Assembly: GCA_002452735.1 (NCBI GenBank)
Contig: DKFD01000009.1
Coordinates: forward strand, 8,014-72,013
DNA from: Patescibacteria group bacterium UBA6805
GTDB lineage: Bacteria; Patescibacteriota; Minisyncoccia; Minisyncoccales; Minisyncoccaceae
Reading direction: 5' to 3'
Length of the DNA: 64,000 nt
Positions 58,625-64,000 of this stretch are shown piece by piece. The notes beneath the pieces are model-generated. The model had not been told where the DNA came from. It saw nothing but the letters and a program-made list of their open reading frames with translations, and ran no database searches. A program made the position numbers and the translations under genes. Within the stretch, counting starts at the first letter, position 1, and every line of letters begins with the position of its first letter.

Positions 58625-58696
58625 GCCGATGTAGTTCAGTGGTAGAACATTCCCTTGGTAAGGGAAAGGCCGTGGGTCCGATTCTCACCATCGGCT
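58625..58696 (+). tRNA. tRNA-Thr(GGT)
   Basis: Acceptor GCCGATG/CATCGGC with T73, D-loop AGTGGTA, anticodon loop TTGGTAA. The T-loop is TCCGATT, so position 55 is C rather than T. CCA is not encoded. Confidence 0.93.
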
Positions 58697-58730
58697 CAGA
58701 TAAGCTAATAATTAAGAGAGATTAACATAT

Positions 58731-58895
58731 ATGGCAACGACCAAAAAGAAAAAGACGATTAAGCTTGTTTGCGCGACTTGCAAGAAGTCCAATTACTTCA
58801 CTCACAAATCAAAGGGAGTGGAGGATAAGCTGGAATTGAAGAAGTTCTGCAAATTCTGCAAAAAGCACACCATTCACAAAGAGGCCAAGAGATAA
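58731..58895 (+). CDS. rpmG: 50S ribosomal protein L33
   Basis: A 54-residue L33 with four cysteines in two pairs (CATCKK and CKFCKK) and basic ends (MATTKKKKTIKLVC, HTIHKEAKR). It lies between tRNA-Thr and tRNA-Trp; in many bacteria rpmG, tRNA-Trp and secE-nusG are adjacent, but here secE is 19 kb away. Confidence 0.93.
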   Translation: MATTKKKKTIKLVCATCKKSNYFTHKSKGVEDKLELKKFCKFCKKHTIHKEAKR

Positions 58896-58902
58896 GGGCC
58901 TT

Positions 58903-58977
58903 AGGGGCGTAAGCTCAACGGTAAACTGCTTCTCTCCAAAAGAAGTCTTGAGGGTTCGAATCCTTCCGCCCCTGCCA
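58903..58977 (+). tRNA. tRNA-Trp(CCA)
   Basis: Acceptor AGGGGCG/CGCCCCT with G73, anticodon loop CTCCAAA, T-loop TTCGAAT. The D stem has a C12-A23 mismatch. It is the only one of the six tRNA genes here with the 3' CCA encoded. Its last seven bases (CCTGCCA) are also the first bases of a 37-bp repeat found twice more downstream. Confidence 0.92.
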
Positions 58978-59007
58978 ATTCAAGCGTAGTTAAAGAGCAC
59001 GAGTCGC
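58971..59007 (+). repeat. 37-bp direct repeat, copy 1 (at tRNA-Trp 3' end)
   Basis: It begins CCTGCCAATT within the tRNA-Trp acceptor/CCA end and ends GCACGAGTCGC. It differs from copy 2 (60255) at five positions and has no gaps. Copy 3 is at 63918. Confidence 0.75.
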
Positions 59008-59069
59008 GTATTATGGTGTGTTGACTTAATATCTTCGATATTATAAACTTAACCCATAACAGTTTAATA

Positions 59070-59240
59070 TATGGCCAGTTCAGATTTTTTAAGAAAAAAC
59101 AAAAAGATAGAGAAATAAAAGATAGTGAATATTGGAAAGCAAGACAAAATTTATTCGGTTTCTTTAGTTTATTACTTAAAGTTGATAAAGGGGTAAATCC
59201 TCATTTGTATAAAAAAATTAAGAACAATTATGAGCCATAA
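59070..59240 (+). pseudogene. Start-less open frame upstream of the HEPN-like gene, probably a damaged gene
   Basis: The frame is open from 59025 to the stop at 59238-59240 and has no ATG, GTG or TTG at a sensible place. It encodes a protein-like sequence with DREIKDSEYWKARQN, NLFGFFSLLLKVDKG and NPHLYKKIKNNYE. An ATG in another frame (59071) gives only 15 codons, across the tract TTTTTTAAGAAAAAAC, so a frameshift there may have broken the start. It overlaps the next gene by 11 bases as operon partners do. It may be the partner (antitoxin-like) of the HEPN-like protein. Confidence 0.4.
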
Positions 59241-59535
59241 TAAATTATCTGAAGCCGAAAGAATAGAAATAATTAAAAATGCTATTTCGTCTTTCGAACA
59301 CGGAATAGAACATTTAATAAATTGGGTTAATGAAAAAAATATTAAATTTTCTATATTGCATATTTTTAATGCTTTAGAATTAATTACAAAGGCTCACCTA
59401 GGAACAATAAATGAAGCTTTGTTATGGCCAGATGTTGATAAAAAGAATAATAAAAGTGCAGATATTTCCATCTTGATTAAAAGAATGAATCAGTTTTCGA
59501 TAAAAAGATTTAATGAAAATTTAGAAAAAAAATAA
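59230..59535 (+). CDS. HEPN-like protein, N-terminal part before a frameshift
   Basis: A 101-residue, helical, AT-rich sequence (AISSFEHGIEHLINWVNEKN, ILHIFNALELITKAHLG) that ends in ENLEKK followed by TAA immediately after a run of eight A (59525-59532). Slipping back one base at this run (A-AAA-AAA) continues into the frame that holds LREKRNEIEHKK and the next feature. The two parts therefore look like one gene of about 290 codons. It may be a frameshift mutation, a sequencing error in the homopolymer, phase variation, or programmed slippage. Confidence 0.6.
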   Translation: MSHNKLSEAERIEIIKNAISSFEHGIEHLINWVNEKNIKFSILHIFNALELITKAHLGTINEALLWPDVDKKNNKSADISILIKRMNQFSIKRFNENLEKK

Positions 59536-59603
59536 ATAAATTACGAGAGAAAAGAAATGAGATAGAACATAAAAAATTTATTATTGGAGACGAGAAAGAA
59601 TTA

Positions 59604-60107
59604 ATGCTTCTATTGTTTTATATAATAGAAGAAATAGTTATTTTTTCTCATAATGCTTTTATTCTCGACGATATTGGAAGAAATTTTATTAAAAAATGGG
59701 AAGACGAATACGTAGGGCCATATATGGCAATCAAAGCTAATATTGATGACAATTTTAAAAAAATAGCAGAAAGGATAGGGAATATAAAAGAAAAGAATGA
59801 AATAGAGTTAATGCTTTGCTATGAGTGTTTTTTAAAAACAATGCCATATAAAAATGAAAGAGGAAAAATAAAGTGTCTGAATTGTGGAAATGAACTATAT
59901 GGAATAGAGTGCGACACTTGTAGGGGTATATTTTTTATTGATGAAGATGATGAACAATATTTTATGTTTAACAGGTGTGGTAATTGCGATATGATGAGCC
60001 CGGAAGAGGAAGAAGCGATGATTGCGGCCCACGAAGCTAATGAAGAAGAAAATGATAAATTATTAAAAGAGATCAAAGATAGCTTTCCATATCAAGAATT
60101 CGAATAA
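59604..60107 (+). CDS. HEPN-like protein, C-terminal part with zinc-ribbon-like cysteines
   Basis: The frame is open from 59517 and contains, before this ATG, the R-x4-H motif RNEIEH typical of HEPN ribonucleases. From 59604 it encodes 167 residues: a helix (LLFYIIEEIVIFSHNAFIL), a Lys/Glu-rich helix, and a cysteine-rich part (LCYECF, CLNCGNE, CDTCRG, CGNCD) resembling two zinc ribbons, then an acidic tail. If joined with the upstream part, the protein is a HEPN domain fused to a zinc-binding domain, a plausible RNA-targeting toxin or defence protein. That function is inference. Confidence 0.6.
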   Translation: MLLLFYIIEEIVIFSHNAFILDDIGRNFIKKWEDEYVGPYMAIKANIDDNFKKIAERIGNIKEKNEIELMLCYECFLKTMPYKNERGKIKCLNCGNELYGIECDTCRGIFFIDEDDEQYFMFNRCGNCDMMSPEEEEAMIAAHEANEEENDKLLKEIKDSFPYQEFE

Positions 60108-60420
60108 AAGATTACATCAGGCTGTAACTTTTATCCTTATTTAGTGTCACTTTTGTCACTTTTTAGATAGCTCAAGTCGCGTCGTTATGATAAGATAAAA
60201 GTACTTAAATTTTCCTTGTGGGGTATACATCCCTGGGGTTCGAGCTCGAATCGGCCTGCCAACTTGAGCGTAGTTAGAGCGCACGAGTCGCATTGAACAT
60301 CGCATAAGGTATATTACGCGACGACTCTTGACCTCGCTTTTTTATGAACCTTTACATATTCATATTTTTATTGTATTCTTTCCTTACAGTTTTTAGTTCA
60401 TTTAATCGGGTGATGTTTAC
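60108..60420. other. Gene-free region with tRNA-like remnant, repeat and inverted repeats
   Basis: No convincing gene. It holds a short tandem repeat (two copies of GTCACTTTT near 60150), the 12-base palindrome TTCGAGCTCGAA (60239-60250) in a context GGGGTTCGAG that resembles a tRNA T-arm, the second 37-bp repeat (60255-60291), and GAGTCG/CGACTC arms (60286-60291 and near 60325) before CCTCGCTTTTTT, which may terminate transcription. Confidence 0.5.
60255..60291 (+). repeat. 37-bp direct repeat, copy 2
   Basis: CCTGCCAACTTGAGCG to GCACGAGTCGC. It differs from copy 3 at two positions. It follows a T-arm-like sequence, as copy 1 follows the true T-arm of tRNA-Trp. Confidence 0.75.
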
Positions 60421-61314
60421 ATGTTGAGAGTAGAAATGGAACGCAGGGATATTCCTTGCTGGTGTTGGATATCCTTTAGGGATAATCCACTTGGTATAGC
60501 TGTTGGAATACACAAAGGAGTCGCCAATCTCCTTGAAGACAATCAAATGATTGATTTTCTTCTAAAGAAATTCTGTTTTCGAGAATTTTCAAAAATGTCG
60601 GACGGCGTGCAATTCTTCGGATTTGACCACGCTGGAATCAAGAAAGATGCAGGGGAGTTCGTGGAAATATTCTTCGCTATTCCTCCCATCGATATGCTAA
60701 CCGACAAACCTTGTCCGCACTGTAAGGGAACAGGAGAGGACGACTGCTTCAAAAGGCCTTGTTCTTATTGCGAAGGAGCTAAGAAAGAAATTTCGCACGA
60801 CTACAAATCAATTTCCGCAGTTTCGGCCAGCCTATCTGTCCTATTCCGATGCCCTCAAATGTATTCTCCTGACGAAGAAACAACATCAAAAATCAATCAA
60901 TTGATTGCTCTGGATGTTGTATGCTCAAACGAAATGGGAGGATCCGGTATCGGCGGAGTATGGAGCGCAGAATTCTGCAATTACCTCCGCTGGATCTGTA
61001 ACAACCAGGAAAGAAAGAAAATTGTCTTTGATGAAGCTGTGAGAGCGATGAAAGCAATACACTTCCATTGCTATTACAGAAAAGATAAAAATCTTTACCG
61101 AGACGAATTCTGGGTAAATATTGAAGCCAATGCCTGGTTAATGATCAACTTTTCGGGCGATCGTTGCGGAATCCATCCTTCAGAGAGATCATCATTCGGA
61201 AGAGGTTGCGAATTCAGCTGTCACAACGTTGACACGCCAGTCCAGCAACTTGGCCTTCTCGCAGCCATGAGTGTTATACACGACAGGGCAAGGGAAGATA
61301 GGAGTCATTATTGA
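60421..61314 (+). CDS. Hypothetical protein with DnaJ-type zinc motif
   Basis: A 297-residue protein of unknown family. Residues about 98-119 contain two C-x2-C pairs, PCPHCKGTGEDDC and PCSYCEGAKK, spaced like half of a DnaJ zinc finger. The rest is rich in aromatic residues and cysteines (CWCWISFRDNP, YLRWICNNQERKK, CGIHPSERSSFGRGCEFSCHN). No signal peptide or membrane helix is seen. GGGTGATG upstream may serve as ribosome-binding site. It ends in its own terminator. It lies inside the repeat-bounded region and may be accessory. Confidence 0.6.
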   Translation: MLRVEMERRDIPCWCWISFRDNPLGIAVGIHKGVANLLEDNQMIDFLLKKFCFREFSKMSDGVQFFGFDHAGIKKDAGEFVEIFFAIPPIDMLTDKPCPHCKGTGEDDCFKRPCSYCEGAKKEISHDYKSISAVSASLSVLFRCPQMYSPDEETTSKINQLIALDVVCSNEMGGSGIGGVWSAEFCNYLRWICNNQERKKIVFDEAVRAMKAIHFHCYYRKDKNLYRDEFWVNIEANAWLMINFSGDRCGIHPSERSSFGRGCEFSCHNVDTPVQQLGLLAAMSVIHDRAREDRSHY

Positions 61315-61326
61315 CTCCTTTTTTTA
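61300..61326 (+). terminator. Strong rho-independent terminator
   Basis: AGGAGTCA, loop TTAT, TGACTCCT, then a long T run. The stop codon is within the hairpin. Confidence 0.85.
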
Positions 61327-61360
61327 TTAAAATAAACGGGATACAGTTCATTTTATACCG

Positions 61361-61474
61361 TCTCATTTGTCTCGTTTTGTCCAGACATAGGCACCTCAAA
61401 TTGACTATCACTAAGACCCCCAAAGAACTCTTACACTGCTTGGAGAGTAGGGGTTCTAGACCTTCCTTGCCTGC
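61361..61474 (+). repeat. 114-bp repeat, copy A
   Basis: It aligns without gaps to 63809-63922, with roughly 90 of 114 positions identical by hand count. It ends in GGGGTTCTAGA...TTGCCTGC, resembling a tRNA T-arm and acceptor end. Both copies could encode similar peptides (LKLTITKTPKE and LKLTIVKTPKE) but have no start signal. Confidence 0.7.
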
Positions 61475-61476
61475 AC

Positions 61477-61506
61477 TTGACAATATATATTAATATATTG
61501 TATAAT
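61477..61506 (+). promoter_or_regulatory. Perfect-consensus promoter
   Basis: TTGACA (61477-61482), an 18-base spacer and TATAAT (61501-61506), immediately after the 114-bp repeat. Confidence 0.8.
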
Positions 61507-61532
61507 ATTTATGCTACATAAGTAGCCCTTTG

Positions 61533-61549
61533 CCATGAAGGATTCATGG
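61533..61549 (+). promoter_or_regulatory. Leader hairpin in the 5' UTR
   Basis: CCATGAA, loop GGA, TTCATGG: a perfect seven-base stem within the roughly 55-base leader, just before the GGAGG ribosome-binding site at 61557. Confidence 0.5.
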
Positions 61550-61568
61550 TAAGTATGGAGGAAAAACA

Positions 61569-61772
61569 ATGGAAGAAACAGAGCTCGCAAAGCGCTTGCT
61601 TAAATATCAGGGCAAACACAGCGGCGTGACCTTATCAACAGGAAGCGCTAGACAAATGGGCAGCGTTGCAAAAGAAGTGGGCATCCCGTTAAATCAACTG
61701 CTCGACTTCATCAGACCGTTACTCCACGAAATTGTGGATGAACTCTATACACCCAAAAAGAAAGAAGATTAG
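61569..61772 (+). CDS. Small hypothetical protein
   Basis: A 67-residue helical protein (LAKRLLKYQGKHSGVTLSTGS, SVAKEVGIPLNQLLDFIRPLLHEIVDEL). The second half could hold a helix-turn-helix-like segment, but no family was recognised. A GGAGGA site seven bases upstream of the ATG and a consensus promoter indicate real, probably strong expression. It is followed by hairpins and by another small gene. Confidence 0.6.
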   Translation: MEETELAKRLLKYQGKHSGVTLSTGSARQMGSVAKEVGIPLNQLLDFIRPLLHEIVDELYTPKKKED

Positions 61773-61775
61773 AGT

Positions 61776-61800
61776 GGAAGTTAACTTCCCCAATTGGGGG
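61776..61800 (+). promoter_or_regulatory. Two overlapping palindromes after the small gene
   Basis: GGAAGTTAACTTCC (61776-61789) overlaps CCCCAATTGGGG (61788-61799). The hairpins share bases, so both cannot form fully at once. Neither is followed by a T run. They may stabilise the mRNA end or act as a switch. Confidence 0.4.
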
Positions 61801-61904
61801 TAATATTGTCTGCTCTTAACTGACCAGACGCGGAACAAGAACCCCAACTCCATCTTCTTTCGATGCTCACTTAATTCCCGAATGGAAAAGAGAAGGTGTT
61901 AACG

Positions 61905-62141
61905 ATGGAACTTTTGGAAGAAATTGAAAAAAGACAAGCTATGAGCCCGGGAGAGAGGATTATGTCTTCTCTAAAAAACAGAAGGGAGAAGACTGATCCC
62001 TGGATAAGGAATCTGCAGATGCATACAATTGCCAGAGATATTGCAGAGAGCGAACTGAACCCTGGAGACCTTGCCGAAGCGACGGACGAAGAAAAAGGGG
62101 AATTGAAAGAAATCCTCCAGAGATGGGCAAAAGAAACGTAG
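61905..62141 (+). CDS. Small hypothetical protein
   Basis: A 78-residue charged helical protein (MELLEEIEKRQAMSPGERIM, DIAESELNPGDLAEATDEEKGEL). The ATG at 61905 is preferred to a GTG three codons earlier because AGAAGGTG then falls at the right distance. No family was recognised. It ends at a strong terminator, so it and the previous small gene may be one transcript from 61477. Confidence 0.55.
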   Translation: MELLEEIEKRQAMSPGERIMSSLKNRREKTDPWIRNLQMHTIARDIAESELNPGDLAEATDEEKGELKEILQRWAKET

Positions 62142-62183
62142 AGAAGCAAACCATAATGGTTTCGTAAAGCTTCTCTTTTTTTA
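62140..62183 (+). terminator. Long terminator hairpin
   Basis: AGAGAAGC (62140-62147) pairs with GCTTCTCT (62169-62176), an inner AAACCAT/ATGGTTT hairpin lies between them, and seven T follow. Confidence 0.8.
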
Positions 62184-62212
62184 TACATAAAACCTTGGCC
62201 GCCCCTGCCCTC

Positions 62213-62241
62213 TTGACAAAATACTATTATGAATATATACT
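62213..62241 (+). promoter_or_regulatory. Near-consensus promoter of the DUF5320/DUF134 unit
   Basis: TTGACA (62213-62218), a 17-base spacer and TATACT (62236-62241). Confidence 0.75.
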
Positions 62242-62249
62242 CATAATAG
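62224..62249. promoter_or_regulatory. Inverted repeat overlapping the promoter, candidate operator
   Basis: Arms CTATTATGA (62224-62232) and TCATAATAG (62241-62249) are perfectly complementary, eight bases apart. They span the promoter spacer and the -10 box. A repressor bound here would shut the promoter; the downstream HTH protein DUF134 is a candidate. Confidence 0.65.
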
Positions 62250-62298
62250 ACAGCGGTATTGGTCATATCGCTGGATATAAAAATAATAATACAAACAT

Positions 62299-62526
62299 AT
62301 GCCTAAATTTGACAGAACCGGCCCTGCCGGAATGGGTTCGGGGACAGGAAGGAGAATGGGTCCCTGTTGCGGTGAAATGGGTTACGGCTACGGCCGGGGA
62401 TTGGGAATGAGGAGATTCCTGACCAAAAAAGAAGAATCAGAATTGCTGAAAGAAGAAGCCGAAGTATTGGAAGAGGAATTAAAAGCCGTTAAGGAAAGAA
62501 TCAGCGAGATTGAAGGCCGGGAATAG
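62299..62526 (+). CDS. DUF5320-family protein
   Basis: A 75-residue protein with a Gly/Met/Arg-rich N-terminus (MPKFDRTGPAGMGSGTGRRMG, CCGEMGYGYGRGLGMRRF) and a C-terminal coiled coil (ESELLKEEAEVLEEELKAVK). This is the DUF5320 layout, often found beside DUF134 and Mrp/NifX-like genes in anaerobes. The function is not known; the Cys-Cys and Met residues may bind a metal. A strong terminator follows it. Confidence 0.75.
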   Translation: MPKFDRTGPAGMGSGTGRRMGPCCGEMGYGYGRGLGMRRFLTKKEESELLKEEAEVLEEELKAVKERISEIEGRE

Positions 62527-62531
62527 GAAAT

Positions 62532-62565
62532 ATCCTGCCCCTTTTAAGGGGGCGGGATGTTTTTA
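62532..62565 (+). terminator. Terminator between the DUF5320 and DUF134 genes
   Basis: ATCCTGCCCC and GGGGCGGGAT form a ten-base stem (one G-T pair) around a seven-base loop, followed by GTTTTTA. DUF134 lies just beyond, so it depends on read-through or another promoter. Confidence 0.75.
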
Positions 62566-62583
62566 TATAATCAAATCAATATC

Positions 62584-62859
62584 ATGGTAAGACCGATAAA
62601 ACCGAGAAAATTGTGCTTTAATCCGGACGTTACATATTTCAAGCCCAGAGCCATACCCTTGTCTTCACTGAAAGAGGTTGAGTTGGAGCTGGACGAGCTG
62701 GAAGTTTTAAAGCTTTGCGATTACGAAGACTTGGACCAGAAAAAAGCGGCGGCGAGAATGAAGGTCTCCCAAAGCACCCTTCAAAGAATCTTGGCCTCAG
62801 CCAGGAAAAAAATCGCCGAAGCCGTCATCGAGGGCAAGGCCATAAAAATCAATAAATAA
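62584..62859 (+). CDS. DUF134-family helix-turn-helix protein
   Basis: A 91-residue DUF134 protein: RPIKPRKLCFNPDVTYFKPR, LSSLKEVELELDELEVLKLCD, then an HTH (DLDQKKAAARMKVSQSTLQRILASARKKIAEA). Such proteins are predicted DNA-binding regulators. The ATG at 62584 is preferred because the sequence before it lies in the terminator. It is the best local candidate to bind the inverted repeat at 62224. Confidence 0.88.
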   Translation: MVRPIKPRKLCFNPDVTYFKPRAIPLSSLKEVELELDELEVLKLCDYEDLDQKKAAARMKVSQSTLQRILASARKKIAEAVIEGKAIKINK

Positions 62860-62862
62860 AAC

Positions 62863-63774
62863 ATGAAAAAAGCCATATTTCTAATTCTGGCCGTAATACT
62901 CATCGCTTCTTTCTGTCTCTGTTGCCAGAACCGAACCACCAACGGCCTGATTATGCTGATTGAGTTCGAAAAAATCGAAGGAGTTTTGAATTGGGAAAAA
63001 GAACTGGACAGCAGAGGCATCAATGCCTTAGTCAAAGTCCAGGACAATGTTTTGGAAGAATACCCCGATGTTTTTAAAAAACTATCCAATAAAGGATATG
63101 AAATAGCTGGAGGATACGACAGTGAGCCCTTCTGGGACATGCCTTACGAAAAACAATACCAGTACATGAAAGAGTCCCAGGAATTTATTCATAATATTAC
63201 TGGCAAGGAAATGAGGGTTTTCGGAAGCAGATACTTCGCCTACGACGAAAACACGCTGAAAGCGGCTGATGCTTTGGGGATAGAATATGTGTTGGCCAGA
63301 GGCACCCAGGGGGTAAAAGCAACGGTTTATTCTCCCGAAGAATACAAAGTCAAAATAATCTCTGTTTCAAACATAGTGTTTGAAGACATGGGTTCGGGTT
63401 CGTTGTGCGATTACAGCCTTTGGGCTAGGGGAGCTGATGCCGATGAATTTGAAGATGTCGTTAATGAAAGCCTTTCGGAAAAAGCAGAGAACCTGATTCT
63501 CGTTTCCCACGCCTATCTCGGCGGAACCCGGCTGGAATGGTGGAATGTTTATGAAAAAGCCCTCAACAGCAAAAAAGTGGCCTGGACCGACTTCAATTCC
63601 TGGATATCCAAGGTTGAGATAAAGTCAATGCCCAATAAAGACATCCCCATCAATAAAGAAGTCAAATACGTTGCTCCCACTCCAGCCAAAGCAATAGAGG
63701 ATTTTGAGCCTGTTCCGAATCTGGAAAAGCTATTAGAAGAAAAGGAGGAGGAGTTTTGCCCAGCCTGCTATTAG
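62863..63774 (+). CDS. Exported protein with degenerate polysaccharide-deacetylase-like domain
   Basis: A 303-residue protein with a signal sequence (MKKAIFLILAVILIASFCLC) and several cysteines at the signal end that might be lipidated. Residues about 45-150 follow a NodB-like pattern (LVKVQDNVLEEYPDVFKKLSNKGYEIAGG, YDENTLKAADALGIEYVLARGT), but the expected metal-binding His after EIA is Gly, so it may be inactive or use another chemistry. The C-terminus has a short acidic tail ending FCPACY. It lies three bases after the DUF134 gene. Confidence 0.6.
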   Translation: MKKAIFLILAVILIASFCLCCQNRTTNGLIMLIEFEKIEGVLNWEKELDSRGINALVKVQDNVLEEYPDVFKKLSNKGYEIAGGYDSEPFWDMPYEKQYQYMKESQEFIHNITGKEMRVFGSRYFAYDENTLKAADALGIEYVLARGTQGVKATVYSPEEYKVKIISVSNIVFEDMGSGSLCDYSLWARGADADEFEDVVNESLSEKAENLILVSHAYLGGTRLEWWNVYEKALNSKKVAWTDFNSWISKVEIKSMPNKDIPINKEVKYVAPTPAKAIEDFEPVPNLEKLLEEKEEEFCPACY

Positions 63775-63808
63775 AACGACAGGTGTTTGATGCTCCCTTT
63801 TTACACTG

Positions 63809-63922
63809 TCTCATTCATCTCGTTTTACCTAGACCAAAAAACCTCAAATTGACTATCGTTAAGACCCCCAAAGAGCCCTTATGCTGCTTGGAGGGTAGGG
63901 GTTTTAGATTGATGTTGCCTGC
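63809..63922 (+). repeat. 114-bp repeat, copy B
   Basis: Gap-free counterpart of 61361-61474. Its last five bases (CCTGC) are the first bases of the third 37-bp repeat, so here the two repeat families form one composite unit. Confidence 0.7.
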
Positions 63923-63954
63923 CAACTTGAGCGTAGTTAAAGTGCACGAGTCGC
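63918..63954 (+). repeat. 37-bp direct repeat, copy 3
   Basis: CCTGCCAACTTGAGCG to GCACGAGTCGC, two mismatches from copy 2. It lies about 4.9 kb downstream of copy 1 at tRNA-Trp. Confidence 0.75.
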
Positions 63955-63970
63955 ATTAATTAATCAACCG

Positions 63971-63999
63971 TTGCGTTGGTTTTTCTTTTTTAGTATAAT
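63971..63999 (+). promoter_or_regulatory. Promoter at the window end
   Basis: TTGCGT (63971-63976), a 17-base spacer and TATAAT (63994-63999). It would drive a gene beyond the window. A weak AACC/GGTT hairpin with a T run (63966-63991) overlaps it and may end the preceding transcript. Confidence 0.5.
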
Positions 64000-64000
64000 G

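Noticed and set aside
61311..61493. 60-codon frame in the 114-bp repeat, with a similar frame at 63756-63959
   Set aside because: No ribosome-binding site, the first begins inside the preceding terminator, and the similarity is explained by the DNA repeat. Noted as an alternative in the repeat finding but not called as genes.
58971..63954. CRISPR array from the 37-bp repeats
   Set aside because: Only three copies, separated by 1.2 and 3.6 kb with genes between them, and no cas genes. A PD-(D/E)XK nuclease at 516 is Cas4-like but isolated.
1..64000. Recoding of TGA as Gly or Trp
   Set aside because: Many confident genes end at TGA (for example mraY and murL), and the tRNA-Trp has only a CCA anticodon.

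Overview
The window reads as part of the chromosome of a Patescibacteria/CPR bacterium, most like Parcubacteria. The evidence is short intergenic gaps, reduced versions of housekeeping enzymes (AspRS without the GAD insertion, PheT without the tRNA-binding N-domain, ThrRS without TGS), a full GatCAB amidotransferase set, many type IV pilin-like proteins with LamG domains, and a peptidoglycan cluster that carries a MurL-type epimerase. TGA is used as a normal stop, which argues against the recoded Gracilibacteria/Absconditabacteria. No ribosomal RNA, CRISPR array, transposase or integrase was seen.

Layout. 1-5.0 kb: end of a pilin-LamG gene, a PD-(D/E)XK nuclease with exonuclease VII (xseA, xseB), an HNH-like protein, then a redox pair (thioredoxin and a ferredoxin-thioredoxin-reductase-like protein) and a second pilin-LamG gene. 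5.0-9.2 kb: EF-P and a PadR regulator on the minus strand, divergent from an inositol-phospholipid operon (inositol-phosphate synthase, a second PadR-like protein, a CDP-alcohol phosphatidyltransferase). 9.3-13.1 kb: three HAD phosphatases, a DMT-type membrane protein, a PHP phosphoesterase and an RNA 2',3'-cyclic phosphodiesterase. 13.1-19.2 kb: murC, a methyltransferase, and a histidine kinase, response regulator and kinase-less sensor. 19.2-31.4 kb: aspS, then a cell-wall block (D,D-carboxypeptidase, mraY, murL, murD, ftsW, murG), then gltX, gatC and gatA. 31.4-39.7 kb: three tRNAs, three more pilin-LamG genes, pheS, pheT and gyrB. 39.7-44.9 kb: secE, nusG, rplK, dcd, tmk, deoC, gatB and a small P-loop protein. 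44.9-54.0 kb, minus strand: a miaB-miaA fusion, a secreted Kazal-domain protein, thrS, dnaE and a beta-solenoid protein. 54.0-59.0 kb: rnhB, rpmF, nusB, rnc, rpsP, khpA, trmD, three tRNAs and rpmG.

59.0-64.0 kb is accessory in character: AT-rich, with a frameshifted HEPN-like gene, orphan small genes under near-consensus promoters, and two families of direct repeats. One 37-bp repeat begins exactly at the 3' end of tRNA-Trp and recurs twice; a separate 114-bp repeat occurs twice. This looks like a tRNA-anchored island or a repeat-driven variable locus.

The genes connect in several ways. GatCAB with the AspRS and GluRS fits indirect Asn/Gln-tRNA synthesis. MurL beside MurD suggests the L-Glu-then-epimerise route to the D-Glu residue of peptidoglycan. 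MiaA and MiaB are joined in one chain for successive steps of ms2i6A37 synthesis. Several genes have a promoter placed so that the predicted transcript starts at, or within two bases of, the ATG, which points to leaderless mRNAs. Five pilin-LamG genes share the N-terminus and the C-terminal tail but differ in the middle, suggesting a repertoire of surface proteins. All promoter, terminator and operator calls were made by eye.
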